Positions 8,690 through 16,155 of a DNA stretch of 64,000 nt are shown here, piece after piece. Positions within the stretch are counted from its first letter, which is position 1. The number at the start of each line of letters is the position of its first letter. The stretch is from NCBI RefSeq assembly GCF_005435165.1, contig NZ_SGUC01000008.1:1-64000 (forward strand), read 5' to 3'. The notes under the pieces were generated by a model. That model searched no databases. It worked only from the letters and a program-made list of their open reading frames with translations, and was not told the origin of the DNA. The DNA is from Halorubrum sp. GN11_10-6_MGM. Lineage in GTDB: Archaea; Halobacteriota; Halobacteria; Halobacteriales; Haloferacaceae. The translations under genes were made by a program, and so were the position numbers.

Positions 8690-10088
8690 CAGTACTTCAC
8701 AAAGCCGCTTAGTTAGAACGTCTGCTTGCTGAAGGTGTGTCTACGACCCAGCAAGCAGACGGTGAGATCCATGAGGACCAGCTTCTTAACTTTCTCGTCA
8801 ACCGCCTTGACGAGGAAGTTCCGCTCTCCTTAGCGAATAATGCTCAAATCACTTCTGAGGACATCTACGAGGTCCTCGTCGGCGCTTGCGCCGACGGGAC
8901 CTCTGTCTCTACGCTCTGTGCTTCGAGCCAGAACACACCCGCTGCGAACACGACCCTCTACCACCTCCGGACGAAGTTCGAGCCGGATCGGCTCGAACGA
9001 GTCGCTAACACGCTCCTGCGGAAGAACCTTGATGAACTGCTCCCCGAGCAGGTGGGGGTCTGCGCAGACCTCCACCTGCGGCCCTACTACGGTGACGAAG
9101 ACGACACAGACGGCCTCTATCATTCGGTCGCAAAGCGTGGAACCACCGCGTTCCACGCCTACGCCACACTCTACGCGCGTGTGAAGAACAAGCGTTACAC
9201 GCTGGCGGTACGCCGTCTCGAAGACGGCGATACCGCCAGCAGCGTCCTCGCTGAGTTCCTCGGTGTGCTCGACGGCCTTGACGCCGAGGTCAAGGCCGTC
9301 TACCTTGATCGTGGATTCTACGACAGCAAGTGCCTCACGCTGCTTCAAGCGCACGATTACGCGTACGTGATCCCGATCATCCGGTGGGGTGAGACGATTC
9401 AGAAAGAACTCTCGAAAGGATGGAGCCGCGTCATTCAGCACGACCTGACAGGGAAACTCGACGGTCATAGCTGGACCGTCGAGTTTCCCGTCTACATCGA
9501 CTGTACGTACCTAAACGGGAAGTACGACGAGAACGGCGTGGCGCGTCACGGCTACGCCGCTGACGCGCCGTTCATCGGCTCACCACGCGACGCTCGATAC
9601 CACTACAGCAAGCGGTTCGGTATCGAGTCGAGCTATCGCTTGTTTGAGCAAGCGATAGCGACAACAACAACACGAGATCCAACGGTACGGCTGCTGTACG
9701 TCGTGGTGAGTCTGCTCTTACAGAACGTCTGGCGGTACCTCCACTACGAATATGTGGCGACGCCCCGCCGAGGCGGGCGTCGCCTCTGGTGGTGGCCGTA
9801 CAAGGAGTTCGTCAATATGATTCGACGTGCTGCGTGGACGGCCCTCGCGGTGCGTCGGGCCGTCCCCGCGAATCGGCCACCTGACGACCGATTTCACCGC
9901 TAACCACCGACCGAGCAAGCCAGCGGAGTGAGTGGCGACGCTGTCGCGTCGGCGGCTAACCGCCGCCGACAGCGACAGCTCTCCATCGATCCGTCTGTGA
10001 TTCTCTCGTCGAGACCGTCAGTACAACCGCTTCGACACAGAACTCAGACCGCAGAAACAGCTATCCGAGGATGCTTTGTGAGGTACTG
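8690..10088 (+). mobile_element. ISH3-family insertion sequence, complete
   Basis: Terminal inverted repeats are CAGTACTTCACAAAGC (8690-8705) and its inverse with one mismatch (10073-10088). A 5-bp direct repeat ATTCT flanks it (8685-8689 and 10089-10093). The length of 1399 bp and 5-bp duplication fit the ISH3 family. It carries one transposase gene and lies inside the broken nuclease gene. Confidence 0.9.
8737..9903 (+). CDS. ISH3-family transposase
   Basis: This 388-residue protein is the transposase of the surrounding element. The N-terminal region (DQLLNFLVNRLDEEVPLSLANN) is typical of the haloarchaeal ISH3 group. The catalytic domain has an Asp in VCADLHLRPYYGDEDD, a second in VKAVYLDRGFYDSKC and a Glu in KRFGIESSYRLFEQA, which fits a DDE core (YLDRGFY and GIESSYR are group signatures). 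The start is GTG at 8737, shortly inside the left repeat. There are no stops or frameshifts, so the element may still be mobile. Confidence 0.9.
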   Translation: MSTTQQADGEIHEDQLLNFLVNRLDEEVPLSLANNAQITSEDIYEVLVGACADGTSVSTLCASSQNTPAANTTLYHLRTKFEPDRLERVANTLLRKNLDELLPEQVGVCADLHLRPYYGDEDDTDGLYHSVAKRGTTAFHAYATLYARVKNKRYTLAVRRLEDGDTASSVLAEFLGVLDGLDAEVKAVYLDRGFYDSKCLTLLQAHDYAYVIPIIRWGETIQKELSKGWSRVIQHDLTGKLDGHSWTVEFPVYIDCTYLNGKYDENGVARHGYAADAPFIGSPRDARYHYSKRFGIESSYRLFEQAIATTTTRDPTVRLLYVVVSLLLQNVWRYLHYEYVATPRRGGRRLWWWPYKEFVNMIRRAAWTALAVRRAVPANRPPDDRFHR

Positions 10089-10251
10089 ATTCTGGAGACT
10101 CACGAGACAATGGGAAGAGTGGCTCTGTTGAAATCCTATTATTCAAATATTTTATTCTCTGAAAGATAAGTCGCTAACGACTGTATTCCGAGTAGAAGGT
10201 GGCCTGGCCGTTGTACCAAACATTCTTTTCAATTTGTCTCAAGAATCGAGT

Positions 10252-10563
10252 ATGCGAACAAAAGAATTTGCTCAAGATACCGACGTAGTGTTTGACGCTT
10301 GTAGAGAAGTGGTCGGGTACGTTGGATGGGAGACAGTTGATGTTGAAAGTGAGAAATTGACTCTGACTGCTCACACACCGCTTTCTTGGAAGTCTTTCGG
10401 CGATAAAATTGAGATACGGGTGTCCAACGAGGACGATAACACGGTCGTAACTGTGTCATCAGAGCCAAGATTTTCGCTCACGAACTGGGGGAAAGACCTC
10501 GCAAATGAGGGCGTTTTCTTAGAAAAATTGGCACAGGAAATACACAGATACAATTCCCGCTAA
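10252..10563 (+). CDS. Cargo protein of transposase-less IS unit, function unknown
   Basis: This protein of about 103 residues (ATG 10252; ATG at 10252 fits better than the upstream TTG-type start at 10234) lies wholly between two IS ends (10121 and 10638). It alternates strands and helices: VFDACREVVGYVGWETVD, KLTLTAHTP, FGDKIEIRVS, TVVTVSSEPR and a C-terminal helix. This looks like a small lipid-binding or DUF1499-like alpha-beta fold, but I cannot assign it. There is no signal peptide. It lacks similarity to transposases and is best seen as a passenger gene. Confidence 0.55.
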   Translation: MRTKEFAQDTDVVFDACREVVGYVGWETVDVESEKLTLTAHTPLSWKSFGDKIEIRVSNEDDNTVVTVSSEPRFSLTNWGKDLANEGVFLEKLAQEIHRYNSR

Positions 10564-10699
10564 CGAACATCAAAAACCATGCTGTACTGAGTGACCGAGG
10601 ATAAGAAAATATCAGATTCTGAGGATTTCAACAAGGCCGGTTTCCCTGGCTCTGTTGAAATCCTCAGAGAGTTACATGTTCATCGTATAATTCGACCAG

Positions 10700-11521
10700 A
10701 TGAAGGCCCTCCCGAAGTCGCAGATTCTCCGGTTTACTGAGAAGGCGATCCATCTGGCCCGCCGAGCCGTTTCTCGATACTCCTCAAAGTTCTCCAAACA
10801 CCGCTATACACTCCCGCAGCACGTTGTTCTACTGTGTCTCAAAGTGCGGAAGAACACGACCTACCGTGGCCTACTTGACGAACTGATTGAGATGCCACGC
10901 ATCCGTCGTGTTCTCGGGCTAACCGAGCTTCCTACTGCTTCAACGCTCTGTAAGGCCTTCAACCGGCTTGATATGGCTGTGTGGCGTATCATTTTGACTC
11001 TCTCAGCGACGTTACTTCCGACAAGCGGAGTTGTTGGTGTTGATGCGTCAGGGTTCGACCGTAGTCACGCTTCGAAACACTACACGAAACGTGCTGAACT
11101 CACGATTCAGCAGCTCAAAGTGACGCTATTGGTCGATGCGAAAGTAAACGCGATTCTCGATTTACACGTGACGACGACACGAAAACACGATAGCCAGATT
11201 GCGCCGTCGTTGATCAAGCGCAACCCCGAGACCATCGACATTCTGCTCGGTGACAAGGGCTACGACGATCAGAAAATCAGACGGCTTGCCCGTCAATACG
11301 AGGTTCGGCCACTAATCAAGCATCGTGAGTTCACATCGCTCCACAAGGCATGGAACGCTCGCTTAGACGCTGATCTCTACGGCCAACGGAGTCAATCCGA
11401 GACTGTGAACTCAACGCTCAAGCGGAAGTACGGTGCGTTCGTTCGCTCACGGCAGTGGTGGAAGCAGTTCCGTGAACTCACTATCGCCTGTCTCGTTCAT
11501 AATGTAGACCGGTCACTCTGA
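10700..11521 (+). CDS. IS5-family DDE transposase
   Basis: This 273-residue enzyme has the DDE triad Asp115 (VVGVDASGFD), Asp185 (LLGDKGYDD) and Glu234 (SQSETVNSTLKRKYG), the last in the Y-x(2)-R-x(3)-E-x(6)-K-like setting of IS4/IS5 enzymes. An N-terminal helix-turn-helix region (ELIEMPRIRRVLGL) would bind the ends. It is intact and begins 35 bp inside the inner end at 10648. It probably acts on all related ends in the window (10121, 10638, 10648, 11967, 50614, 51378), including the two units that lack a transposase. Confidence 0.9.
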   Translation: MKALPKSQILRFTEKAIHLARRAVSRYSSKFSKHRYTLPQHVVLLCLKVRKNTTYRGLLDELIEMPRIRRVLGLTELPTASTLCKAFNRLDMAVWRIILTLSATLLPTSGVVGVDASGFDRSHASKHYTKRAELTIQQLKVTLLVDAKVNAILDLHVTTTRKHDSQIAPSLIKRNPETIDILLGDKGYDDQKIRRLARQYEVRPLIKHREFTSLHKAWNARLDADLYGQRSQSETVNSTLKRKYGAFVRSRQWWKQFRELTIACLVHNVDRSL

Positions 11522-11591
11522 GTGGTCAATACAGGGGATAGACGTAGCAACAGTCGATGCTCTTTTTATTATAAAGATTGTATAGTATATT

Positions 11592-11810
11592 ATGATCTCG
11601 CTCCAATTTGCGATTCCTCCTGCTGTTGGGCTTCTGGCTATAGTATGGCTTATTTTGCCCTTTGTAGTAAGCTACTGGGTGTACACCGATGCCAAGAAAC
11701 GCGGCAACAACAACGCCGCGTTGTGGGCTATTGGTGTCGGCGTGCTCACAATCACGACGTTTTTCGGTGGGATACTCGCACTCGTCGTCTACATTTGGAG
11801 TCGCAACTAA
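11592..11810 (+). CDS. Small membrane cargo protein inside IS unit
   Basis: This 72-residue protein has two membrane helices (AVGLLAIVWLILPFVVSYWVY and LWAIGVGVLTITTFFGGILALVVYIW) joined by a short basic loop TDAKKRGNNNA. The loop resembles that of small haloarchaeal membrane proteins related to PLDc_N-type domains. It sits between the transposase stop and the right end of the element. Its role is unknown, but its position makes it a passenger that moves with the IS. A TATA-like AT-rich tract (11566-11590) precedes it, so it probably has its own promoter. Confidence 0.6.
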   Translation: MISLQFAIPPAVGLLAIVWLILPFVVSYWVYTDAKKRGNNNAALWAIGVGVLTITTFFGGILALVVYIWSRN

Positions 11811-12099
11811 CTGACGGTCCTCGTTTACGCTATTCGAAAACGTTGGTGATACTCTTACTCTCTACAGTACTATCGCCACGGGGACGAGCTACTGACGAAC
11901 AAGCAGTTCTCATCGACCGGCTGTTTCAGACGAAAATATGTCTGAACAATAGGATTTCAACAGAGCCGGAAGAGTGTATTTGCGAGACATGTCGTGGAAC
12001 CACTTACTGAAGCGACTGGGGGTTCCGAAAGGGATATTTCGTGACCAGCGGATCGTTGATCTCACTGATGGTCCGCCGCCAGAGTTCTACAGCAGTTGA

Positions 12100-12345
12100 G
12101 TGCCGATAAAGCACGCAATCAACGTCAGCACACAAGCTTTACGCGGTCGAGAGCACATAGTGGGGATATAGTTTCACGACCGTCGCTCAATTACACCCCG
12201 AATTGCGATAATGGTCGGTCAGCGTGCTCGGAGAATCACCAGTCAGTTTGTTTCACTGTTGAAAAACCGCCCGCCACACCGAGAAGATTTAGGCGAGTCC
12301 AAGCTAGTCGATCTCGAATCTCTCATCAGCTTCAGTGCTGAGAAC
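12100..12345 (+). other. Stretch with possible truncated reading frame
   Basis: A frame from ATG 12211 (MVGQRARRITSQFVSLLKNR and so on) runs into the antisense end of the repeat-protein gene and stops at 12462. It looks like a fragment, has no recognisable domain, and is not called as a gene. Confidence 0.3.
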
Positions 12346-14448
12346 TTATTCATGAGTCATAGGCGGGTCGAGATGCACTCCTTTTGGCTCATAGTCATGA
12401 TGGACTGTCCCGTCCATCTGGTATACCCACAAAAGGTAGTCTTCAATCCCAGTTTCTCCTAACCGACCCCAGTTAGTGTATTCAAATCCAACTTGCATAG
12501 CAGCCTCCCACACTTCTGCTCCTTGGCGAATGAGATGCGCTGCTAAACTTGGTCTGAGGTTGGAATCAAAGCAATTTCGCTGGCGGTCTATCCCTGATTT
12601 TTTAGCTATTTTCTGAATATATCCTGTCACACCCCCTTTGCCAATTGTATCGATATCAGTTATTTTCGATTTGTCATGCCATTTTAAAAGTCCTTCAAGT
12701 GGGAGTTCGTGCGCTTCGTCGGAGCTAGGAGGATGCCATCTCTTCGGGATTTGGAGAACCCAGTCTTCGGTAGTTGCTATGTGTTCGGACGGCACGACAA
12801 TTAGTGTATCATGTCGATCACTATACAACCGATCGAGCCATTCTGTACTGAATTCTCCCAGTAATGGCGTTGTCAGGCCGGTGAAAGCAGAGAGAAGGCC
12901 GATGATCTTAGTGATTGGATCATCATACTGAACGGCAGTTTCAACAAATGCGCTGTACTCTCGTTCTTTGAGTGGCACCCTCACGTGTGGTCTTAGATTT
13001 GCCCGGACGCATGCTTGCCACCACCGGCCAAACCTGTCCATATAACACGTATAAGAGTACTTTCCAGAGACCTCGACTTCTCTGGGTGTTGGTGCTTTAT
13101 TTCCATTCGCAAGGCGCTGGAGTTCACGGAGTAACTGCTTATCAGAGTAATAATGGTAGGATGGAGGCTCACACCCGGCGGCTTTGACTGCATCAGACCA
13201 AGTCCCGTATCGCTGTATAATCGTTTTTGCAGCGTATTTTCCTTTCTCATCGTATCTCGGAGAGGTTGGTGCACGTTCTCGTTCGTCTGAATGTTTGCGG
13301 ATGTCAGATAGAAGATCTGAACTAGGAATGTCTCGGTATTGATTTGGTTCATATCCAGCTGCCTTGAGCGCGCTGCTGTAGCTTCCGAACCGTTTGTAGA
13401 GTGTGTCCGCGTGGTAGGTCCCATACTCATTATACTGCATCACAGTTGGCGTCTCCCCAACCTTTTTTTGAACCTCCTTAATATCTGTCAGTAAATGTTT
13501 ATTTTCAATATTGACCTCACGAACAGGCACGTACCCAGCTGCTCTGATGCCCTCGTTGTAACTTCCAAAATGATAGACTAATGTACTGGTAGAGAACTCG
13601 CCGTGAGTTCCGTATTGGTCATACGTAGGTGGCCCTCCGAGCACTTTTGCAACTTTCTGGATATCAAGTATCAGTTCAGTGTCCGAGACAGGCTGCTTTC
13701 GATTCGGCTCATATCCGATCTCTTTCAATGCAGTGCCGAAACTTCCGAAACGCTTCCCAAGCGTATCTGCATGGTAATCCCCGTGTTCGTTGTATTGATC
13801 TCGTGTTGGTGTTTCACCGAGATTATCAGTAACCTCCGCAAGATTAGTTAACAGTTCCTCTGCTGGAATATCTATCCGCGAATTAACATCGATATCAGCG
13901 GATTTGAGAGCGTTATTGTATGTCCCAAATATATTGGTGAGACGACCGAGGCTGTGCTCTCCGTGTTGATCATACTGATGACTGGTTGGTGTCTTACCGA
14001 GCTTTGATTGGACACGCTGTAGATCGGAGAGTAGCTCACTTTTTGAGGCAGCAGTATGCCTGTTGAGATCATATCCAGCAACTCTAATTGCGTTGTTGTA
14101 ACTTCCGAACTCACGGACAAGCGTATTTGCTGCGTGGTCCCCATGTTTCTTGTACTGATGTTGTGTCGGTGTCCCCTCGACAACATCAGCAACTCTTCGA
14201 AGATCATCAATTAGCTGATTTTTTGAGATATTTAATCCAGAATCACTCGGATCTGCTACCTGTTGGTTTGGTTCGAGTCCAGCAGTCCTAATTGCGTCGT
14301 TGTAGGACTCAAAACGGCTCACGAGGGTATGTCGGCTATGATTACCATGCTTTTGATATTCTGCCACTGTGGGTGTTTTTTTGAGTTGGTCAGCGACTCT
14401 CTGGAGATCGGAGATCAATTGTTTCTTGGGTATTTTGCGGCCCGGCAT
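12346..14448 (-). CDS. Homing-endonuclease-associated repeat array fused to degenerate tyrosine-recombinase-like domain
   Basis: The 700-residue protein has eight tandem repeats of about 55-60 residues (about residues 8-470), each with LLSDLQRV, KTPT, YxxHGxYS, TLxxRFGSYNxALKAAGYEPN-like blocks. These match the homing-endonuclease-associated (HNH_repeat, PF18780) unit, a short DNA-binding helical module. The C-terminal ~210 residues resemble a tyrosine recombinase: LLSAFTGL..LLGEFSTEWLDRLY, then LRPSLAAHLIRQGAEVWEA and YLLWVY. The usual first Arg and the catalytic His residues are missing, so it is probably not active alone. It lies 5 bp downstream of an intact recombinase gene. I infer that it targets or helps that enzyme. 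Confidence 0.7.
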   Translation of the reverse strand: MPGRKIPKKQLISDLQRVADQLKKTPTVAEYQKHGNHSRHTLVSRFESYNDAIRTAGLEPNQQVADPSDSGLNISKNQLIDDLRRVADVVEGTPTQHQYKKHGDHAANTLVREFGSYNNAIRVAGYDLNRHTAASKSELLSDLQRVQSKLGKTPTSHQYDQHGEHSLGRLTNIFGTYNNALKSADIDVNSRIDIPAEELLTNLAEVTDNLGETPTRDQYNEHGDYHADTLGKRFGSFGTALKEIGYEPNRKQPVSDTELILDIQKVAKVLGGPPTYDQYGTHGEFSTSTLVYHFGSYNEGIRAAGYVPVREVNIENKHLLTDIKEVQKKVGETPTVMQYNEYGTYHADTLYKRFGSYSSALKAAGYEPNQYRDIPSSDLLSDIRKHSDERERAPTSPRYDEKGKYAAKTIIQRYGTWSDAVKAAGCEPPSYHYYSDKQLLRELQRLANGNKAPTPREVEVSGKYSYTCYMDRFGRWWQACVRANLRPHVRVPLKEREYSAFVETAVQYDDPITKIIGLLSAFTGLTTPLLGEFSTEWLDRLYSDRHDTLIVVPSEHIATTEDWVLQIPKRWHPPSSDEAHELPLEGLLKWHDKSKITDIDTIGKGGVTGYIQKIAKKSGIDRQRNCFDSNLRPSLAAHLIRQGAEVWEAAMQVGFEYTNWGRLGETGIEDYLLWVYQMDGTVHHDYEPKGVHLDPPMTHE

Positions 14449-14453
14449 CTGAG

Positions 14454-15281
14454 TTAAAACATGGACTTATCTACATTTTTATCGAGCTCATTTCGTGCGA
14501 AATTCACGTACCGGTAGAAGGTCTCCTCAAGTTTGTGGCCGGTCTTAGTCATTGCGTATGCCGTTCTTGTGTCGTTCCGTGCCAGTTGCGTACAATAGCT
14601 TGCTCTCATGTCGTGTGCTACTATATCGGGGATCTTATCACCTTCCTTGTTTGTCCCAAATTTCCGAATTTGATCGTTTGGCACACCTTCTTGTATAAGT
14701 CGTTTCCTCCGCAATGTGGGGTTTATATCAGATTTAGCGCCGACTGCGCGGACCGCTTTATTAGCAAATCCAGTAGAAAAACCGTCTTTGCCATCTGCTT
14801 GAATCATGTCGAATCCGTATTTGCTCCCAGCTGGCGCAGTGGGTTCATCGAATGCGAAATAGCGTTCGCAACGATCCTTCAATCCGAAGTATTCCACCTC
14901 TCCGGTTGCATGATTCTTGTAAGAATTTGGGATAAGTAGCTGACGACCAGCAGATGTGGGTGTTTTGGGTGTGTAACCACCATCACCTGACCTCTCGCAA
15001 GAGCTGCAGACATTTTTGTTGCTGTCAGGCCCCTTTCGAGCTTTGTCAATCTCTTTGCGGCAGTTGTCGAAGTCAGGAACATCAAGGTACAGTTCATCTC
15101 CTCGGTAAGTGAACCAAAATTTATGAACGTGACCACAAGTATCATTTCTTATACCAGTACCGAGAAGGAGGTGTGCTGTCATCGCTTTGTGTGGATCAAC
15201 GAGATCTTCATCGGCTGTGAGCACATCGACGAACATTTCTTGCCGGTTCTTGTGGAGAGGAATCGTTTTTCGTCGGGACAT
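14454..15281 (-). CDS. Tyrosine recombinase (integrase) catalytic protein
   Basis: The C-terminal part keeps the catalytic set: Arg in LLLGTGIRNDT, H-x-x-R in IVAHDMRASYCTQL, His in KTGHKLEETF and a Tyr in YRYV. This is enough for DNA cleavage through a 3'-phosphotyrosine. A Cys pair (CSSCERSG, with DTCGH and NCRK nearby) may bind zinc. I chose ATG 15281 (MSRRKTIPL), since the 34 residues from 15383 are AT-rich non-family sequence. At about 275 residues it lacks a long N-terminal core-binding domain, which the repeat protein encoded 5 bp downstream may replace. It is likely the integrase of the surrounding element. Confidence 0.75.
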   Translation of the reverse strand: MSRRKTIPLHKNRQEMFVDVLTADEDLVDPHKAMTAHLLLGTGIRNDTCGHVHKFWFTYRGDELYLDVPDFDNCRKEIDKARKGPDSNKNVCSSCERSGDGGYTPKTPTSAGRQLLIPNSYKNHATGEVEYFGLKDRCERYFAFDEPTAPAGSKYGFDMIQADGKDGFSTGFANKAVRAVGAKSDINPTLRRKRLIQEGVPNDQIRKFGTNKEGDKIPDIVAHDMRASYCTQLARNDTRTAYAMTKTGHKLEETFYRYVNFARNELDKNVDKSMF

Positions 15282-15699
15282 TTTGTTCTTGTTGTGAAAA
15301 GTCAAGTATTGGAGTGTAAAACCCTTGGGGTAAACTATCGGAATAAGATTTTCACAGATCTGCCGATAGAGAGTTTCTTTCATTTATATATAGTTGATAT
15401 TTTTTCTATTCCGATATTCCGCCACGGAGTATCGGAATCCTATCCCCGATATATCATATCTTCTATGTTATTATCACGAATGCTTTTTCACCCTACGTGA
15501 TAGATTTCATATGATTTGGCTTGAGCAAGTATAGGCATGTTGCATTGAACAAAAGAGAATGTCATGTGTAAAATAATTCCTTTCGGTTGTATTATTTTAC
15601 TACCGTTATCTGTCATTATGATACAGAGATCTCACCTATTCTAATCCGATATATGAGGCAGGGTTAGACATTTTACCCATGGTCGCCCATGTGCCTAGT
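15282..15699. promoter_or_regulatory. AT-rich control region with repeated TCCGATA sites
   Basis: A 14-bp inverted repeat with one mismatch and a 3-nt loop occupies 15408-15438 (ATTCCGATATTCCG / CGGAGTATCGGAAT). Half sites with the same core occur at 15335-15347 (CTATCGGAATAAG), near 15447 (CCCCGATATATC) and near 15643 (AATCCGATATATG). The region lies between the recombinase gene and a divergent AbrB gene, so either AbrB or the recombinase may bind here. It could also contain the attachment site. Confidence 0.5.
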
Positions 15700-15891
15700 A
15701 TGAGCACGGTTGAGAAAATTGAAATTGGTCGTCAACAGCCCCTTGAAATGGATTCACGAGGTCGGGTGACGATTCCAGCCAACATTCGGGAGAAGCACAA
15801 GATCCAACCAGAGGAAGGCAAAGAGATATGGGTCGAAGTGGAGCTCAAGTGGGCGGAGATTGAGGACGAAGAAGAGGGGGGTGACACCTAG
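15700..15891 (+). CDS. AbrB/SpoVT-type DNA-binding protein
   Basis: This protein of 63 residues (ATG 15700) has the swapped-hairpin signature LEMDSRGRVTIPANIREKHKI of AbrB/MazE proteins, followed by an acidic tail (WAEIEDEEEGG). Such proteins are dimeric repressors or antitoxins. No toxin gene follows, so a role as a regulator of the neighbouring recombinase promoter is more likely. Repeated TCCGATA sites lie just upstream. A longer reading from ATG 15679 adds seven residues with no domain. Confidence 0.75.
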   Translation: MSTVEKIEIGRQQPLEMDSRGRVTIPANIREKHKIQPEEGKEIWVEVELKWAEIEDEEEGGDT

Positions 15892-16155
15892 AGCTGACGC
15901 TGGTTGCGGCAAGTGGATTGAGGCAGAGAAATTGGATCTGCCTCACTCCGGGTGGACTTCCTTGGCCGGGATATGTCCGCCTATTCCTTGTCGTCCCGGG
16001 TATTAGGGTCTTACTGTTTTTTGACCTGACTCCACGGGCTGACTCCAATCGAGATAATGCCGTGAGTGTTGGTAGCGCGCACGCGGCGAGCTCACCTGCT
16101 GTTGATCACGACGAAGATCGGGACGGTGGCTCCAAAGTTGGAGCTGGAGGCTGCT
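15892..16155 (+). other. Leader region of the DUF5817-like gene with hairpins
   Basis: GAGGCAG (about 15919-15925) and CTGCCTC (about 15938-15944) pair, with an 11-14 nt loop, ahead of the giant gene. Its paralogue at 29396 also has a hairpin-rich leader. No gene is seen here. Confidence 0.35.

Larger units (their letters stand above)
10121..11967 (+). mobile_element. Composite transposon of two inverted IS5-like units with cargo genes
   Basis: The outer ends GGCTCTGTTGAAATCCT (10121-10137) and its exact inverse (11951-11967) are flanked by an 8-bp direct repeat GGAAGAGT (10113-10120 and 11968-11975), so the whole unit moved as one. Inside, two more ends of the same family face each other (10621-10638 and 10648-10665) with 9 bp between them. 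The left unit carries a 104-residue cargo protein and no transposase. The right unit carries a transposase and a small membrane protein. The outer ends share a CCTATT-x-TTCA subterminal sequence and the inner ends a CCTCAGA one, so the units are inverted relative to each other. Confidence 0.85.
8484..12099 (+). pseudogene. Decayed nuclease gene split by two mobile elements
   Basis: Three pieces (8484-8689, 10094-10120, 11976-12099) read as one sequence when the ISH3-type element, the composite transposon and one copy of each target duplication are removed. That sequence aligns with the second half of the intact nuclease gene at 20850: SYGRF against RYGQF, TFFIVYGMI against IYFFVVYAVI, APVSQIDEILD against VPVEKIDDVLD, and MSWNHLLKRLGV against ISWHLLLKRLGV. 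The copy lacks the first ~95 residues with the catalytic ExK motif, has an internal stop after NWRE, and has a one-base deletion near 8684. It was probably dead before or soon after the insertions. Confidence 0.8.

Noticed and set aside
14271-14286. GGTTCGAGTCC, a T-loop-like string
   Set aside because: It lies inside the repeat-protein gene and no acceptor or anticodon stem surrounds it, so it is not a tRNA.
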